This document shows, in pieces, positions 14,501-29,500 of a stretch of DNA of 64,000 nt (its first letter is position 1; the number at the start of each line of letters is the position of its first letter). Source of the stretch: Caprimulgus europaeus (taxonomy: Eukaryota > Chordata > Aves > Caprimulgiformes > Caprimulgidae); contig OU015529.1 in assembly GCA_907165065.1 (NCBI GenBank), forward strand, positions 9,929,554 to 9,993,553. Direction: 5' to 3'. A program made the position numbers and the translations under genes. The notes below the pieces were generated by a model. The model searched no databases. It was not told where the DNA came from and was given only the letters and a program-made list of their open reading frames with translations.

Positions 14501-17500
14501 CCTACCCCTCTGGTATAGCAGTATGCTGAATGGCTTGTCTTTCTACTGTTTGCTGCCTTTCTGGAAACATTTTCAGAACAGTAAGAGCATAACAAAACTG
14601 GCAGGCTAACTTCTACATATATATTTTTTTTTCTAAAAATAGCTGAGTTTTTTTTTTTCTTAAACTAATAACAAAAAAGTTTATAATGTTTTATACAATA
14701 CCCAAAATAAGATTCCACTTGCCACATATATTTAAATAAGCATTTAGTATTATATACTTTATTCTTCAAATTAAAACAAATTTCTTTTAATGCATTTAAT
14801 CAATGTAAAGTTAACAACCTTCTAGAAATGAAAGCTCATACAACATCACATAAGAACAATCACACAAAACAATCTCTCTTATCTCAGAGTTCTATTCTCA
14901 AAACCTGGGTCATTTTTTAAGGGAAAAGCAAGTCCTCTTGTTCTCTCAGTTTTATAAAACCTGCAGTATTCCTGACTAAGCACTCCTAGTTCTTTTGCTC
15001 TAATTCAGCATCTTTGGGAAAATATATGGAAAGGGTCTTTAGTCTGAACTGTAACTTGGCACTTTAAATTCACCTTCCCCAAGGGACCAGCATATCAACA
15101 CAGCAGCATGTGACAGCAAAACAATGGTAAAGAGAAGGACCTATAAGGGAAGGAAGGAAACAAAACCCACATAGGAACTCATATCATTTGTTTCCTCAGC
15201 TTAACTGAATCAAGCACAGTTTTTGTATGTTCCCAAAATAATCCTTTGTAGCAGTAAAAACTGCAAAGCCTGTATGTAACAAGTGACTATATGCTTACCT
15301 TATGATTATAGGAATCTGCCACATAGAGCAGCTTTCTTTTCTTGTCCCACGTTACTCCTAAGGGATGCTGCAGCTTTGCATTTATGCCTGCTCCATCCAC
15401 ATCACCAAAGGCAAACAAATTCTGAAAAAGTATTTTATTAAATTAATAGAGTTTATTATTCAATGTTGACATGAATTTAAATTATTGTAATTAAATGGAA
15501 ATTCACTGACTTAAAGAAAAAAAGGCAACTTCAAAACAAGGATACTGAAAACTGGAAAGTGTGGATGCTAACCATGGAAATAGAAACTCTCACATTCAGG
15601 TTATCAATATGAATCCAGCTGGCTTTAATGATCACACAATGCTGAATCAAGTTTGCTATTCTAAAAATAAGTGAAGTAATTTGTTATCTGAGGAGCAACG
15701 ATCTGCACTACAAGTTGAGCATCACAACTGGCATACATTTGCATTCCAAGCAGTGAAGTTAAGAAATTGATGGCCATGGAAACTGATTTACCCTCTCACC
15801 CCAAAAGTGGTTCCTCCAGGTCAGGCTTGAGGAATATTAGTAGGGCAGTGTGGGGAAGTTTGAAGTGATTACCAATGGATCTCTCTCTCCTCCTACAAGG
15901 TGCTTCACTGCTCCGTCTTTCAGCGAGATGGTTCGCACAGTGCTGCTCTCGCTATCCGCTACAAAGAGGCAGTTCCATGGTTCCTCGGAAGCCAGAGCAA
16001 GGCCTGAAGGCTGTGCAAATCCTGCTTTATGTGGGTAAGCATTGTTTCTGTTCTCTTCATTTCCACTCCCAGCAAACCGAAGGCAGACTCCTTTCTTTAA
16101 CTCACTAAAGGAAAACAGTACCCAAGTTCAAAAATGAATTTGAAACACTCCAGACGTTAGGCATAAACAGAAGCTACAGAACAAGCACTTCTGAGTTATA
16201 AAACCAACTGTACTGCAGCACAAGGAATTATTCACTGCCTTTGTGCTAACTTTTATTTCACCTGAGTATATCATTCATCACTAGATACTTCAGCAAATGC
16301 AATGAAAAGTAACATTCAATTATACAAATGTACCTTACTAAGTCATAGTTTTATAGCAAAAGTAGCATCTTTCATTTCATCTAACAGATGTGGGAAGAAG
16401 CAGGCAGACTTTAAAGGACGTGTCTTTTAAGTTTGAACAGAAGCAGCAAGCTTCAACCTAAGTACAATTGAGAATAATTGTTCTTAGTTTAATTTGATTA
16501 TCTCTCTCTTTGGGGTTTGAAAGCTGTTTATCAAGACAATCAGAAATTTCATGTATCTCTTATAACAGTTGCTTACCTTCCCTTTGGTAGTTTTCCACCT
16601 TCCAACATCAGTGCCCATACCTGATGAGTACCTGCCATTGCTATCCATAAAACATCATCTTCCTGGGTCCCTGAAACTTTAAAAAAATAGATTAAAAAAA
16701 AACCAGATTAAAAAAACCCCACTTTGGGAATGTTTTATGAAACAAATCAACAAATCAACCCTGCTGTCCCCACTCACCTTTTTCCATGGAGAAGAAAAAA
16801 ACCCTAAAACAACCAAAAAAAACAGAGCAAGAGAAAGGGGCAGGGCGGGGGGGGGGGGGGTGAGAGAGAGGGAGAAAGAGGGAGAGAATGTATTTCATCT
16901 ATCAAAACCTCTGATATTTTAACTCTGTTCTCTTCCCAGGGATATAAAAATTGTGTTTTAATATCCCTACCTGATAAAGGCAATCCTTCAAATGGGATTT
17001 GCTCTTTGCAGCATTCTGCTATTTGGTCCATGGTTCACCTGTTATTTTTAGATTCATATCAGCCAACAAATATGTACGTACCTTGGCTCAGTATGGCTCT
17101 GGGGGGGTGGGGGACATGGTTTTGTGGTTGTTTTTGTTTGTTTGTTTACTATGTTAGTGACAAAATTAAATATTCCAGAAACCTACTAGCAGTTGTTTAC
17201 AGGTTTTGAGAGATACAACCATGGCAGTACCATTCTCCATTATATACAGAGTACATAATGTTTTTAAGGTAAGGGCAACTGATGCTTGTGTGATGTTTTA
17301 CGCTCTGGAGAGCAACTGCTGTTTATTCAAACATTAGATGTGATGTGGGCAATTATTTATTTCCCTCTGCACTAACAATCTGGTTTCCAAATTGTACTCC
17401 CCATGTACATGTGGTATCCCAAATGCAAGATGCAGATCTGCAGAACACTGACCTTCTGATCAAGAAGTGTTCAGGTATGTGTCAAGCAGCTAGTTTTTTC

Positions 17501-20500
17501 AACTCAAAGCCTAAAACTACTATTCACCAATCCAAATCTATAAATTACACACAGCTTGTCCAGATAATACTTCACAAATAAAATGATACAAATGGAAAGA
17601 GAAGAACACGAGTGCTCTATAGCTTTAAACATATCACATTACAGTATAAGAAAGAATGCATGAAGACAAGTTGTGAAAGACCATTAAGAATAAAACCAAC
17701 CATTCAAAACAAAACAAAATTTACTTAGCCTTTTCTGAAAGTCTTAAGGAGCAGCAAGTTGACATTTAAACACTTCATTAAAATGGGAACACTGTTACCT
17801 TTCTACCACCACACTGGTCTGGCCCATCTAGTCAGAGAGAACATTAAAATGTTTTTCTAAATAAATGTATCACATATTGGAATAACTGTTAGTCAGTCAA
17901 CAGAAAAATACTTCCAAATTGCTCACAGAAACTTTTTATTCACTTATGAACTTATAAATGAACTTATAAAACACTATGTATCTCATAGCTGTTCCTGCAA
18001 ACAATCTAATGGATATCTTTCCCCCACTCCCATATTTTGGGGTTCCAAAATAAAAGCAATTACATGCACAATGCTTGTCAGCAATTAAACCTGAGAAGTT
18101 AGTTAAATTACCACCATTTCCCAAACTCAGACCTTTCTGTTGTGGTTCTAATCCTAAATCTTTCCTACATTACACATTGCAAGAGGGGGGAAAAAAGCAT
18201 CTTTTTGTCTCCAGAATCAGTTTCCTTATACTGTGAGCCTTCTTCAAAGTAGTACTGGTATGATTTTAACACAGTTTATCTTCAGCCTTTTCTGTTTCTT
18301 GGATCAATAAACAAGTTTCCAAGACTGTGATCAAAGGAACTCTGCTGACTCTCTCCTGCACCTCCACATGGGTTCCACGTTTTGATGCAAACTAGAGCTT
18401 CAAGAATAAAAGTCAAACTTCCAAAGCACCTAAAAGCTGAGTCACCAGAGATGTTCCCAAAGTAATGGCAATGTCAAAATCACCTCAATATATTAAAAAA
18501 AAAAAAAAAGGTACAGAATAACCTTTTATTAGAGCTTGTTTCTAAGAGATTTAAATTGAGAAAATGGCATATGAACTAATTTCACTGCTTCCTATTTAGC
18601 ACATGTCCAGCTTCAGGACTTTATGTTTCCATGATGCATGTCTTGCACTTTTCAGATGCTACCATTCTGAGTACACCAGAATGAACAATGCTAAAATCAC
18701 TGGTCAATTCATAAAGTGAGCTTTTTATCTTGCCTATGCCACACAGTTCATTCTGAGGGATCTCAAAAAGTGCTTTGTTAATTATTTAATATTCACTTCA
18801 TCCACCAATGAAACGAAGGAGTGAGACTGGAACTGAGCACTTCAAAAAAATCTATCCCACTCTTCCCCTATCCAGTGCTCTCATTCCACCCACTGAAAAC
18901 TCCCTTGTGACAGCCAGACATTGAAAATGTTTCTTACTCTAACTCTGCACACTGAAAGGTTTATAAAATATGAGACACAGGAGAAAAGTATCAATATTAA
19001 TTTCAAATGATACTGAATACGTAAGATCAATAGAGAGAAGATCCTTTCTTCAGCTAGAGAACAAGACAGGAATAAGAGCTCCCTAACTGTCATAAATTTT
19101 AATGCAACATATATTTTCTACTAGTTGGCAATTAGAACAAAGAGAATGGATGCAAGCAAGGAAACAAAGCATCAGCTTACTGAATAGTGGAAAATATGTC
19201 AGAACTTTAATAAAAAAATTTATACAAAACCAGAAAAGTAAAAACAATGCCTATAGTTGTGCAGCTGAGGTATTTTATCACACAATGATCCAGACACTAT
19301 GGAGTTTAATGCTTTATGTTCTGAAACAAAAACCAGAAACACCTTTTCTTTGAGGACAGAGCAGTTTAAGGACATGTCACCATTGTCATCCTTGCACTGT
19401 TTTCACAGGAGGAGGGGACCAGGGAAAACCACCATGCTAAAATGATAGTAATGCCATCATTATCATAACTCATTATCATCCTTGAATGGAAAGAATTTAT
19501 TTTTAAATAATCCTAAAACAACATAAAAGAACAAAGCAATTCTTTTACATTTATTCAATTAAGCACCACATTCCAACCTATCTTGAGCTGTTTTAAAAAT
19601 CCAGTGTAGTTTCTCCTTATTAGGGTATGTGCTTTCTTATCTTTAGTGTTGCCTGCATCAAAGCGAATTATGGCTTGCAAATGTCATATACTTATGTTAA
19701 AAGATTCATTAGTAATGAACTAGAGCTCTGAAAGCACTGGAATTCCATATTATGTGATGCTTCAGAGCTTTTCAAGTTCCTGAATCTGCCTCTGCTACAT
19801 ATCTGTGTTTTAAGAATTCACAGTCCTGTTTGTACACATACCCAACCTTAAGCAGTTCAGTAACACTGCTGACCGTCAACTGGGAGTCAATCTGAACACA
19901 CAGAAAATACTTCATTTTGTACCAGTCAACAGCAAAATCTGTTTGAAGAGATCCCATTCCCAGGACTACCCACAATTCCAGCTTCCCTGTCTGGGGACTG
20001 CATCCTTACTTCCAGTCTGAGAATTAAACGCCTAGGAATCAAAGTTACATTTTGTGGCTGCCACTCCTGACATTTTCTAAACAGACTGAAGTTTGAAAAT
20101 ATTATTCTTGTCTATGAATTTTATCTTTAAAACAAGAAATAACAAGGAAGAAGTCTGTTGGTACACTCATACCAAAAAGGGGTATACAACACGTCCTCTG
20201 GTTTACAGACAGGCACTCTGCCTATGTGCACATGTCAACCCAAGTCTCAGCTTCACTTAAGTCAGTGAAAGTTTAGCAAATTCAATACAAATCTGACCAA
20301 CAGAACAACTAGAGAGCATTGTTGTTCTTCAGTGAGACAGTGGTAGCAAAGCCCTGAAGGGATGGATGCTTTAGCACCGTAAGTCTGGACTGTTAAAAGT
20401 ACACATCAGTCTTTTTGGATGAGTAAAAATTCATCTTCTCTCCCCACCCCGTACTACCTGGCACTCTTTCACATGGTGTTGCATCATGCAAACAGCATCA

Positions 20501-23500
20501 CACTTAAAGAAACAAAAAGCTTTTGGAATTTTCCTCCTTAGTTCACATACCTGCCCCCTCATCCTTGAACACAGATAACAAGAGGATTTCATACAACGGG
20601 AGATAAAAGAGAGCTAAAAATGATGACTATAATTAAAGATTTTTTCTTTCCCAAGTTTTCTAACTCAGGCCTTCTGATTGTAGAGGCAGTAAATACTTAA
20701 AAAAAAATAAATCCAAAGTTTAAATGCCAGCATTTGTTAACATTTAGATTATTTAGTGTTGGGATACATCACTATAACCATAGAAAAAGCTAAGTCTGCT
20801 TATGTGATTTATTCATTCCTATTGAAGCAGAGCAAACACATTCACTTGAGGGTACTTCGGCACCACAGTGTCCCTTGACCCCCAACACCCACATTCCATA
20901 TTTGAGAGCACTTTCAGCATCTCATTCTGACCCCACCATGCCTGACAAAGTCTCTGTAAGATTTGTCAAGGATGCTTATTCCCAGCAGCTCTGCACCTGG
21001 AATTTTGCATTAAAAACAGTATTTGATACCTGAAGTAGTGTTTAGAAATCTGATTTGTAGTTTTAACTTCTTTATCATAAGCAGACATTTAATTCACAAA
21101 ACAAGACCACAGACTGTGGAACAAAGAGAATCAGGAATCATTCCAGGTACAAGTATATATATATTTTTTTTTTTTACAGAGGGCATTTCCAAGTCATGGA
21201 CTTTAAAATGCTGCTAAGTTCGACATCTGTTAAGATGTTAACTCTGCTAATACAAATGCTTCTTCTTATTGCAGAAAGTAATCATCATCATCATCCATTC
21301 TGTCAAAATGTAGAGAAGTCTAATTTACTAGAAAAGTAGTCTGTCAAAGCAGATTGTGTGGGATTACTGTTGGGTATTCAATCACAACTCCCATTACATC
21401 CTTATGTCAAGACTTTAGTCTTTGCATGTTTTTGTCAAAGGCACATTTATACTAATATACTAACACATAAATACCTAATTCTTGACCTGCTTCTACAGTG
21501 ATCATGTGAAATATTAATAGCTGTTGTTGCTATTACTATACAGCAATACCATAAACTCCTTAACCTCTTAGTTGTGGCTTGGAATACAGAATCAGAGCAT
21601 TCAGTCAACAGTTTAACTGGGTTCCCGTAGAGAAAGTCTATCGGGTTGATTGCACAAAAAGATAATAGTTCTGAAAATTTATCCTGAAAATTTATCCCTC
21701 CTCAGTTTTCTCTCAAGTGCTTAAATGAAAAAAAAAAAGCCAGTTTAGGAGCAGGAATGAAAGCTGATCAGGGATGACAGAACCCACACATGAAGTATGT
21801 CAGGACATGTGAAAGCTTCAGTTAAATCTATTTGTCCCTCTCTGTGATTCTGCCAACAGTGTGAAGCTGGCTGACCCACTCAGACAATATGTAGATGAAA
21901 ACAGTGTGCTTCAGAAGTCCTCCCAAAGCAAGCCTGGGTAACCTCCTGCTTCACTGCAGCCTTTCACTGCAGCTTCTTCATGTCATATTTCCCAAAAGAC
22001 TTTTTCTCCTTAAACAGTTCTTACACAAGAATGAAACCCTATAATAAGTCTTCTACTTTACACTAGCCCTATCTTTAATTAAGAAGTTGCTTTTTCTTTA
22101 AAATTCCAAATATTTTAAATAAAAAATAATTACCATCTACAGGTAAATTTAGAATCTAGTTCAAGGAGAAGACAGACAATGATGTCTCTAACATGATCTT
22201 CTGTGGAACTGAACTTGTATGAGGTCAGATGCAGCCCAAAGCCAAATGGGGTATCTGTGAGTTTGTTCTTTGCACAGGACACTGCTAGAGATGAGAATGC
22301 CTTTTGCATTCCAAGTAAATCTACACTGATACATTATGCACTCATATCACATGTGCAGCATATGTTTAGAGAAATTCAAATTTTGAATTGTCCAGAAAAA
22401 CTATTCCTATTTAAACTCTGATGATCACAACAGCAGCTCTTTTATTTCCAGCTATAACCAAGGAAAATTCCTCTCACAGGGCCGTGAAGGCTGAAGCCTC
22501 AATGCCAGAATGAGACTAGACTCGAAGGAAAAAGAAAAGTGACACGTAGAAAGCATACTTCCAAGATACAGACAGGTCAGACATGAACAGTTCATACAGG
22601 GTCTGAGCTTACCCAGGAAGTGCTAATTGCTTATTCCTGAAGCCATTATTGCTTTATTTTTTGTAAAACGAGCAATTCAGAAAAAAAAAAGTATTTCTGC
22701 TGGAATGCAGTGGTACTAAATAATCTTCTAGCAGAAACATGAAGAGAAAAAAAAATAATCTTACATACTTTTGCCTTTTAAGGGCTATAAAAATTGTACC
22801 AGTATGGTAAGGTACTGTACTTTCATTTAAATAACATCTATGTAAAACCTAAAATGATGTAAAAATTTCCAGCTAGTTTACTGAATGCATGGTCAATACT
22901 GTACTTGGGAGTTTCTAGAAATAGATTACAATCATGAAATTTAAGACCAGATTTTGGAATGTGAAACACAGAGTTATGTCACCAAGCACAGGTCATTGTC
23001 CTGTCCCTTCCAGCAAGAATGCAGCTATCAAGAACATTTCATGCTCAGATCAACTGTGCATTTAAGTATCACTTGCTTTCAACACCCACTGAATAAAAAT
23101 AGAAGGGGACAACAGAGAAAGCTAAAAAAGCACACAGCAATTTAATAATGCATTTTCAAGCTGCTGGCCCTCCCCTTGTGTTTCCTGCATAATCTATGTC
23201 AATGCAAATTTCAGCACCAACTTGAACGAAGCCAGAATTGAATCCGTGGAGTTCATTCAAGAATTTTAAAGGGGGAGGATAAAACACAAGCTCAGTGGAC
23301 ACAACTAAAGAAATAAAAAAGATGACAAGGAAGAATAATGTCTGCCTGAATCCTAGCATGTGCTTTGACTCCATTAACTCCCCTATCTTAAAGAGAGACA
23401 TTTGTGCCAACTTTTAAAATAGTATTTCACTTCACCTCTTTGCCTCAGACTTCAGCATCTGTATAAAGTCGGGAAATAAAAGCCGATTATCTCATGGAAA

Positions 23501-26500
23501 TACTCTGGAGATGCTCAAAAGCATGCTACTTAGTAGTATATGTTCTGAATATTAACTTATCTGCGCCCTCATACACTTTTTTTCTCAGTTCTTTTTAATT
23601 TCACAACATACTATGAACTAAAATTTTAAAATGCAAACAATGAAGTCTTTTAGTTGATCAATACATACTCTAAGCTGTATGTAGGAGTATTATCAAGAAA
23701 TAGAAATGATACAGAAGAGAAATTTTCTCTTAAGAAGTAACCTTTCCCTCCAAGACTTTGAAAAAGGTCAGTATAAGCTGTTCAATGCTATCTAGTGTAG
23801 TACATAAGCAGCTTAAACATTTAAACTTCTTTTTTTCTCCTTTTCATGTTCTGGATAACATGGCTTTGGACATTAGAAGGAAACTCACAGAAGCATCACT
23901 TATTTAAAAACTATAAAATCTGTAAATCTATCTTTTAAAAAGAAAAAAAGCCTCTTGTACACATTTCAAGCTACATTGATCTGAGGAAAATGTGAAAGTA
24001 TGATGCTATTTCCAATATGCAATGCAAGTCAAACTTATGAATTTTGTAATAACGAGCCACAGTTGCTGAGGCACACATTACCTCCTGTAATTTTCACAGT
24101 GAGACATACAAGCATACGTAAAGAACAGGCACTGCTGTGTTGATGTGAACAAAAGAGTAACTTTTGAAACTCTCATCAATTACTTCATCCACCCAAACAC
24201 ATAAACAGACATTGTCACACCAGTTTTAACACACTGACCATGGGGTAGGTACTTGTAGGCCAGTACACTGAGAATTGCTGACAGAAGGCTGGGGCTCTGC
24301 CCAGGCCAGTGAAGATTTCCTACAGAACCGTGCTTTGCACGCATTTACTGAATAACAAATGCATCCTACACACACTGGATAGGAACACGAGATCCTACCA
24401 GGCTCGAGCAGTTTGCAGTAACAGTACAACTTTGACAAACTCTGCTGCAGTGCTGACAAAACTATTTTGATGTCTGGCAAGAAACTTAAAGAAGTCACTG
24501 CAGCTTGTGACTGTATCCATGTTGTAAGACAAAAACATCGCAGACTACAAGACACAGTCCTGGTTCCTCCTGCTCTGTGACAGACTCCTGTCAGCATTCC
24601 AAAACTCAATATAACCCTTTGCTTTGACAGCTCTCTCTGGTTATAGTTTTCTAAAGAGTTTTATATAGCTATTACAGTACTTTACTCACATAAAACCATA
24701 TTAAAAAAAAAAAATCTTAAAAAGAAACTGAAAGCAAACCCCCCAACCATTTTATCTATTTGGTCTATTACCCGCTCAAAGAAGGAATTTAAACTGATTT
24801 AATCACTTCTTAACTGACAGGTTACATTATATTTTGTAGAGATTTAAATAGGTAACTGACTGGTAGGTTCTAAGTGAATATGAAAAAGTCTGTACTGGTC
24901 TGAACAGAGTGCATTCAGGAGATCTACTTTTTATGTAAACGCTTATAAAAATTCAGCAGTCACTGTTGGAACACTGCAGATGACTAATCCGCTACAGGTG
25001 ACTAATTCAGTGATTACTATGTTCATGTTGATAACAATCCTATCAATTAACATTTAATAAGAAGAGCTGTGAAAAATAAGAAGTATCAACAGATATTCAA
25101 CTACTGGCAGCAGCAGCAGAAGGCATCATTAAAAAATGAAAACTAAAATTATAGGATATTTTGAATAGTTCTGTTAACCAGCTTGTTTCTGAAGCACTGA
25201 TGAGTTATTAGTCCCCCCCTTTGCTGATCTGTGAAATAGCTCTGCAATAACACCCCACAGGGATCAGCTTGCTGGTTCAAGGTACCTTGAACCCCATACC
25301 ATCTAGCCACACAACAGCCTACTGGTTCACAAAAGGAAACTCAAATTGGGTAAAATTCAGAAAAATTCATGCCTTAATTAATGGCAATTCACATCTGGTG
25401 AGATTCTCTTCCAGGCACTCCTCCCTTCTCTTGCAAGTAGGATTCCACGTGCTTAACTCAGATTGTAACGGTCACCGCCAAAAAGAGACGCGGTAGTGCT
25501 AAATCTAAAAACTGATGCCAGTCATTTATTTAAGTAGTCAAGGCTGCTGGTGATACACTGTCTATACTGACAATGTATTTGTAGCTGTACTGACAATTTG
25601 TATTTGTATTTTTACCAGAATACTTCTATACAATCAGCATTTATGAACTAGCTTCATGTTCCCTTAAACTTGAGTATGCTTTCCTCCCTCATAACTGATC
25701 CAAGATTATAACAAATGCTTCCAAGCCAGTAAAATGTTCTAATTTACTAATCCTGCAAAGCATCTTCAATTCAAAGATACCAGACTTAAATTATGCTACT
25801 TCCTCACCCCATTCATCTGCAGATTCAAGAAATCCCAATATTGGAAGTTAATTTTTATGCCTGAAATACTGACCTAATGGTTTTACACCACATCAAGGCA
25901 TTGTTCTGCCACTGTTAAGAAACTGGCATCTACAACTTCTAAATTATATTGAAATGGAAATATGAGAAAATTGAGTATCAACTCATAGTTAATAACAATT
26001 GAAACATGGCAGTTACGTGATGTCAAACTGAGGTGTGTAACTGAATCCGGAAAGTAAGCTACATAAATTCTCAGAAGCTGATTCTTGCATCCTATTATGC
26101 AAAGACTTAATTTTTACTTCCTGATGCTTGCAAGGTTTTTTCTGAGGTATTTCTCTCCTATCTGACTGACTCTATCATGATCTTGAGTCTAATGATTTTA
26201 TGTGACCTAAACAGGAATAAACAGAGGTCCCCAAGTAAAAGTATTTTTATTCCCTAATCTCAAATATTTACAAGTAGTCAAACATGTCTGTATAGTCAAG
26301 GAAAGGAACTCCCAGACAATGCTCACTTCCTGTAAAATGTGATCCTGGCATAAAGCACTGGCCTAACAAAAGCAATCACAATTTCCTCCTTTATTTGGAC
26401 ACAGTAACGATGTAAGGAGCTACAAAAGAATGTTTCTTCACATCAAGAAACAGTTCACTTTTTCTCAGGATGCAAGGCAGAACCACAGTCATCAGTTGCA

Positions 26501-29500
26501 AACGGAACCACTGGTTTTTAGACTCAGTTGTAAACTAAACCTTTACTTTTTTGTATCTCAGACTACTACCAAAACAGGAAAACATTTAGCAAACAGTCAT
26601 GCATGTGTAAGCATGAGATGTTAAAAGCTCAACTGATACAATACCTGAACTTCCAAAGACCACATCCCATGGAGAGCTGATAGGCTGTTCTTCTCCTTTT
26701 GCTCCACCTTCCTTATCAACACCTTGTATCCCAATGCCTGCCACAGTGGTCACCATCTCTGACTCCAGGTCAATCTACAAGAAGCAAAATTATTCACACT
26801 GGATGTATAACGTTAACTTGACTGAAGTTACAGATAAATGGAGCTAGATGTCAAAACCAGAGAATTTTTGCTGACAAATAAAAACCAAATCCGAACAAAT
26901 TTCAGGTATTTGTTTATGTAGGAAAATAATTAATTTTACCACAATGCTTGCTGATGTTGGGGGGAAAGGGGAAAGCAGTGGGTAGTGGGCAAACCGCATG
27001 CCTGGAGTTCCTTCCACTCGCTAAAAAAATCTACACTGTTCTGTCAAGGTTTGCTCAGCAATTGTAGAAGCAAGCACTGGAATTTACTAGAGAAATACTC
27101 GGACAACGGAGGTGGATGTTTTATTTTAAACTTCTATAGGACTATGACATAAAAATTAAAATACTGTATCTCCCATCTCTATATCAAATAATCTGTACAA
27201 AGCAGATTATTTTTTTAGTTTATTTCACGCCCTGGAGCAACCTAAATCCCTTTATTTTTCCATCACCTTTTACTTATTTTCTAAGTGACTTCCAATACCT
27301 CTCATGAATTTATTGTGATGATCATGTAAAAAAAAGGAGACTTTCAGGCACAGCATCTTTTAGCTTTTGTAGCAGTAAATGCATTCTTTTAGCAAGGCCT
27401 GCACAAACATTTGAAAGCATGTCCTGTAGCTGTTGTATTACTTTAATTCTTGGATACCCTCATGGCACATTTAGATGAAAGGGAATAGCTAATTATCATG
27501 AAAAATCCCGAAGCAGTATGATCCAGATCTTCAGATGTTTCTGTGCTATCTTTGTACCTGCAACACTTAATTTCCTGCAGTCACCAGGCTACAGTGATGA
27601 ATATTATTAAGACAAGGAACCTGGAGCAATCTGCTCAATTTTAATGTTTCCAGAATAAAACCTGGTAGCCAGCTACAATGAATACAGTGCAGGGAGTTTG
27701 TGCTTTGAAATGAAACACAAAATGGACCTACTTAACAAAACAAAGGCACCCCAAAAATCAGGAAGGATGTACCTCCTCTGATCATGAATCAGACATATTG
27801 GTGAGGACCTGAGTACAGGATCTTCTGAGATTCATTAAATAATTTTAATAATAAGGTAGTATTATATTGTTTCAACAAACTTAAACTTCTGATTATTCTA
27901 AATTTGACCTAACCAAATGTAAGATCCAACAATAATATATACAGAGAGTAACATTCCTACGTGCTAAAACCTTGCAAGCACTTAATAATAAAAAAATCCA
28001 CATGCAGATAATTCTAAAATCAAAGTAGTTACCTGTACTTTAGAGACCCAAACACCCAACAGAAGTTTAGATTTTCAATGAGCCACAGTAATACAATAAC
28101 TTTAGATAAGAATCTGATCCTACTGGAAGTGAAACAAAAACAATTTGCTTCCAGTACTAAGAATAGATGTTTCTCATAACAGGAAAGTAAGAGCCACTAG
28201 AAAAAAAATAAAAATCAGTTATCCTAGAATGAGTAGCGTGTATCATCTTTATTTGAAAGGAAGCATAAAAGTATATGTAGCCCTTTAAAAATAAACTGCA
28301 TAAAGTATTTATGCAAATTTCCTTCCTGATGTTGAGGGTATTTGGAGAGTAATTAATCTGGTGTAAATTTTCATCTGTGTAAGTAGAATACGGTATAAGA
28401 GATTAAATTTCAATTTCCTTATGGAAAATTTACCTTTCTGATTAGGTGATTTTCTGTATCAGCTACATAAATAACATTATCTTTTATAGCGATCCCTTGT
28501 GGTGAGTTAAAAGCTGCCTCTGAAAATCTTCCATCTCTCCTTCCACTGTTTGGACCTATAAATGAAACAAAGCAACTCAAAAATAATTTTAGAAAAAAAA
28601 CCCAACAACAAAACCCAAAACTTAAAAATAAAGTACATATATTTAAACCTGCAAGAGAATCACATGTTCTGAGATGCTTTCACTGCACCTTGTACAGTTT
28701 ACATGATTAATATTTTGTGTAGTCTCATTTTAGTCACTGTGCTATGTAATTACAGTAGCCTGGTGCTATTAAGTTTTGAACTCATTCTCCACAAGTTCTC
28801 TGCTTCTTTAAGCTCATCTTCCAAAGAGAAGTCTTAATAGGGGTCTAAATTGCTCCTGTTTTCTTGGACAACAGCAACAATATGTCTTTTTTTATTCCAG
28901 ACTACATCAAAGCAAGCCAGCAGGAAAAAACTTTAAATTCCAAAACTCAATTCCATTCCAGTGGTTTCAATTTTGGTGTAATCACAAATAAAACTGGTAT
29001 TTGATTAGCAGCATTTTCTCATTAATAATAATAATTGGGAAAAAGACATGGAACTGATTACACAAAATAACAGTGAGAATGATGGAGTGACAGACTTCTG
29101 CACAGAACAACCAAGAAATAGAAAGGAACATGACCTGAATATAACAATATGAAGGTAAGCATCGTATTTCAGAGGGAGTAACATTTAAAGTGCATTAGCA
29201 GTATGTGTCAGCAGAAGACATTTAGACACATGAGTTATGTGTACATCATGATTTATGATGCAAATATAGTCATTTCAACCTTTGTGCATGCCCACATTTC
29301 TTACAGTATTATCAACTTCATTACATTAGTTTCAGCCCACGGAATAATTTAAGTGAGTCACTGAAATACACAAACTTTTACAACCTACTGTCAGAAGACA
29401 ATTTAGAGCTTAACAGATGCGAAGCACTGAGGTGCTGGTGTGTGATCCCAGTAGTTTCCCTTTGTAATCGTCAGGGTGCACATCCCCAGGGACGGGAACA

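Larger units (their letters stand above)
16671..26644 (-). other. NHLRC2: NHLRC2 intron 5, about 10 kb
   Basis: The longest intron of the gene. It is AT-rich, with scattered poly(A)/poly(T) runs, a G14/purine tract close to its 3' end and an (ATC) run near 21,284. A 127-codon open frame at 24,226-24,609 in sense orientation shows no domain and is not supported as an exon. I recognise no intact transposon. Confidence 0.85.

Noticed and set aside
24226-24609. 127-codon minus-strand open frame in NHLRC2 intron 5
   Set aside because: Sense to NHLRC2, but the protein joins exactly without it and its cysteine-rich sequence matches nothing I know. No supported splice sites.
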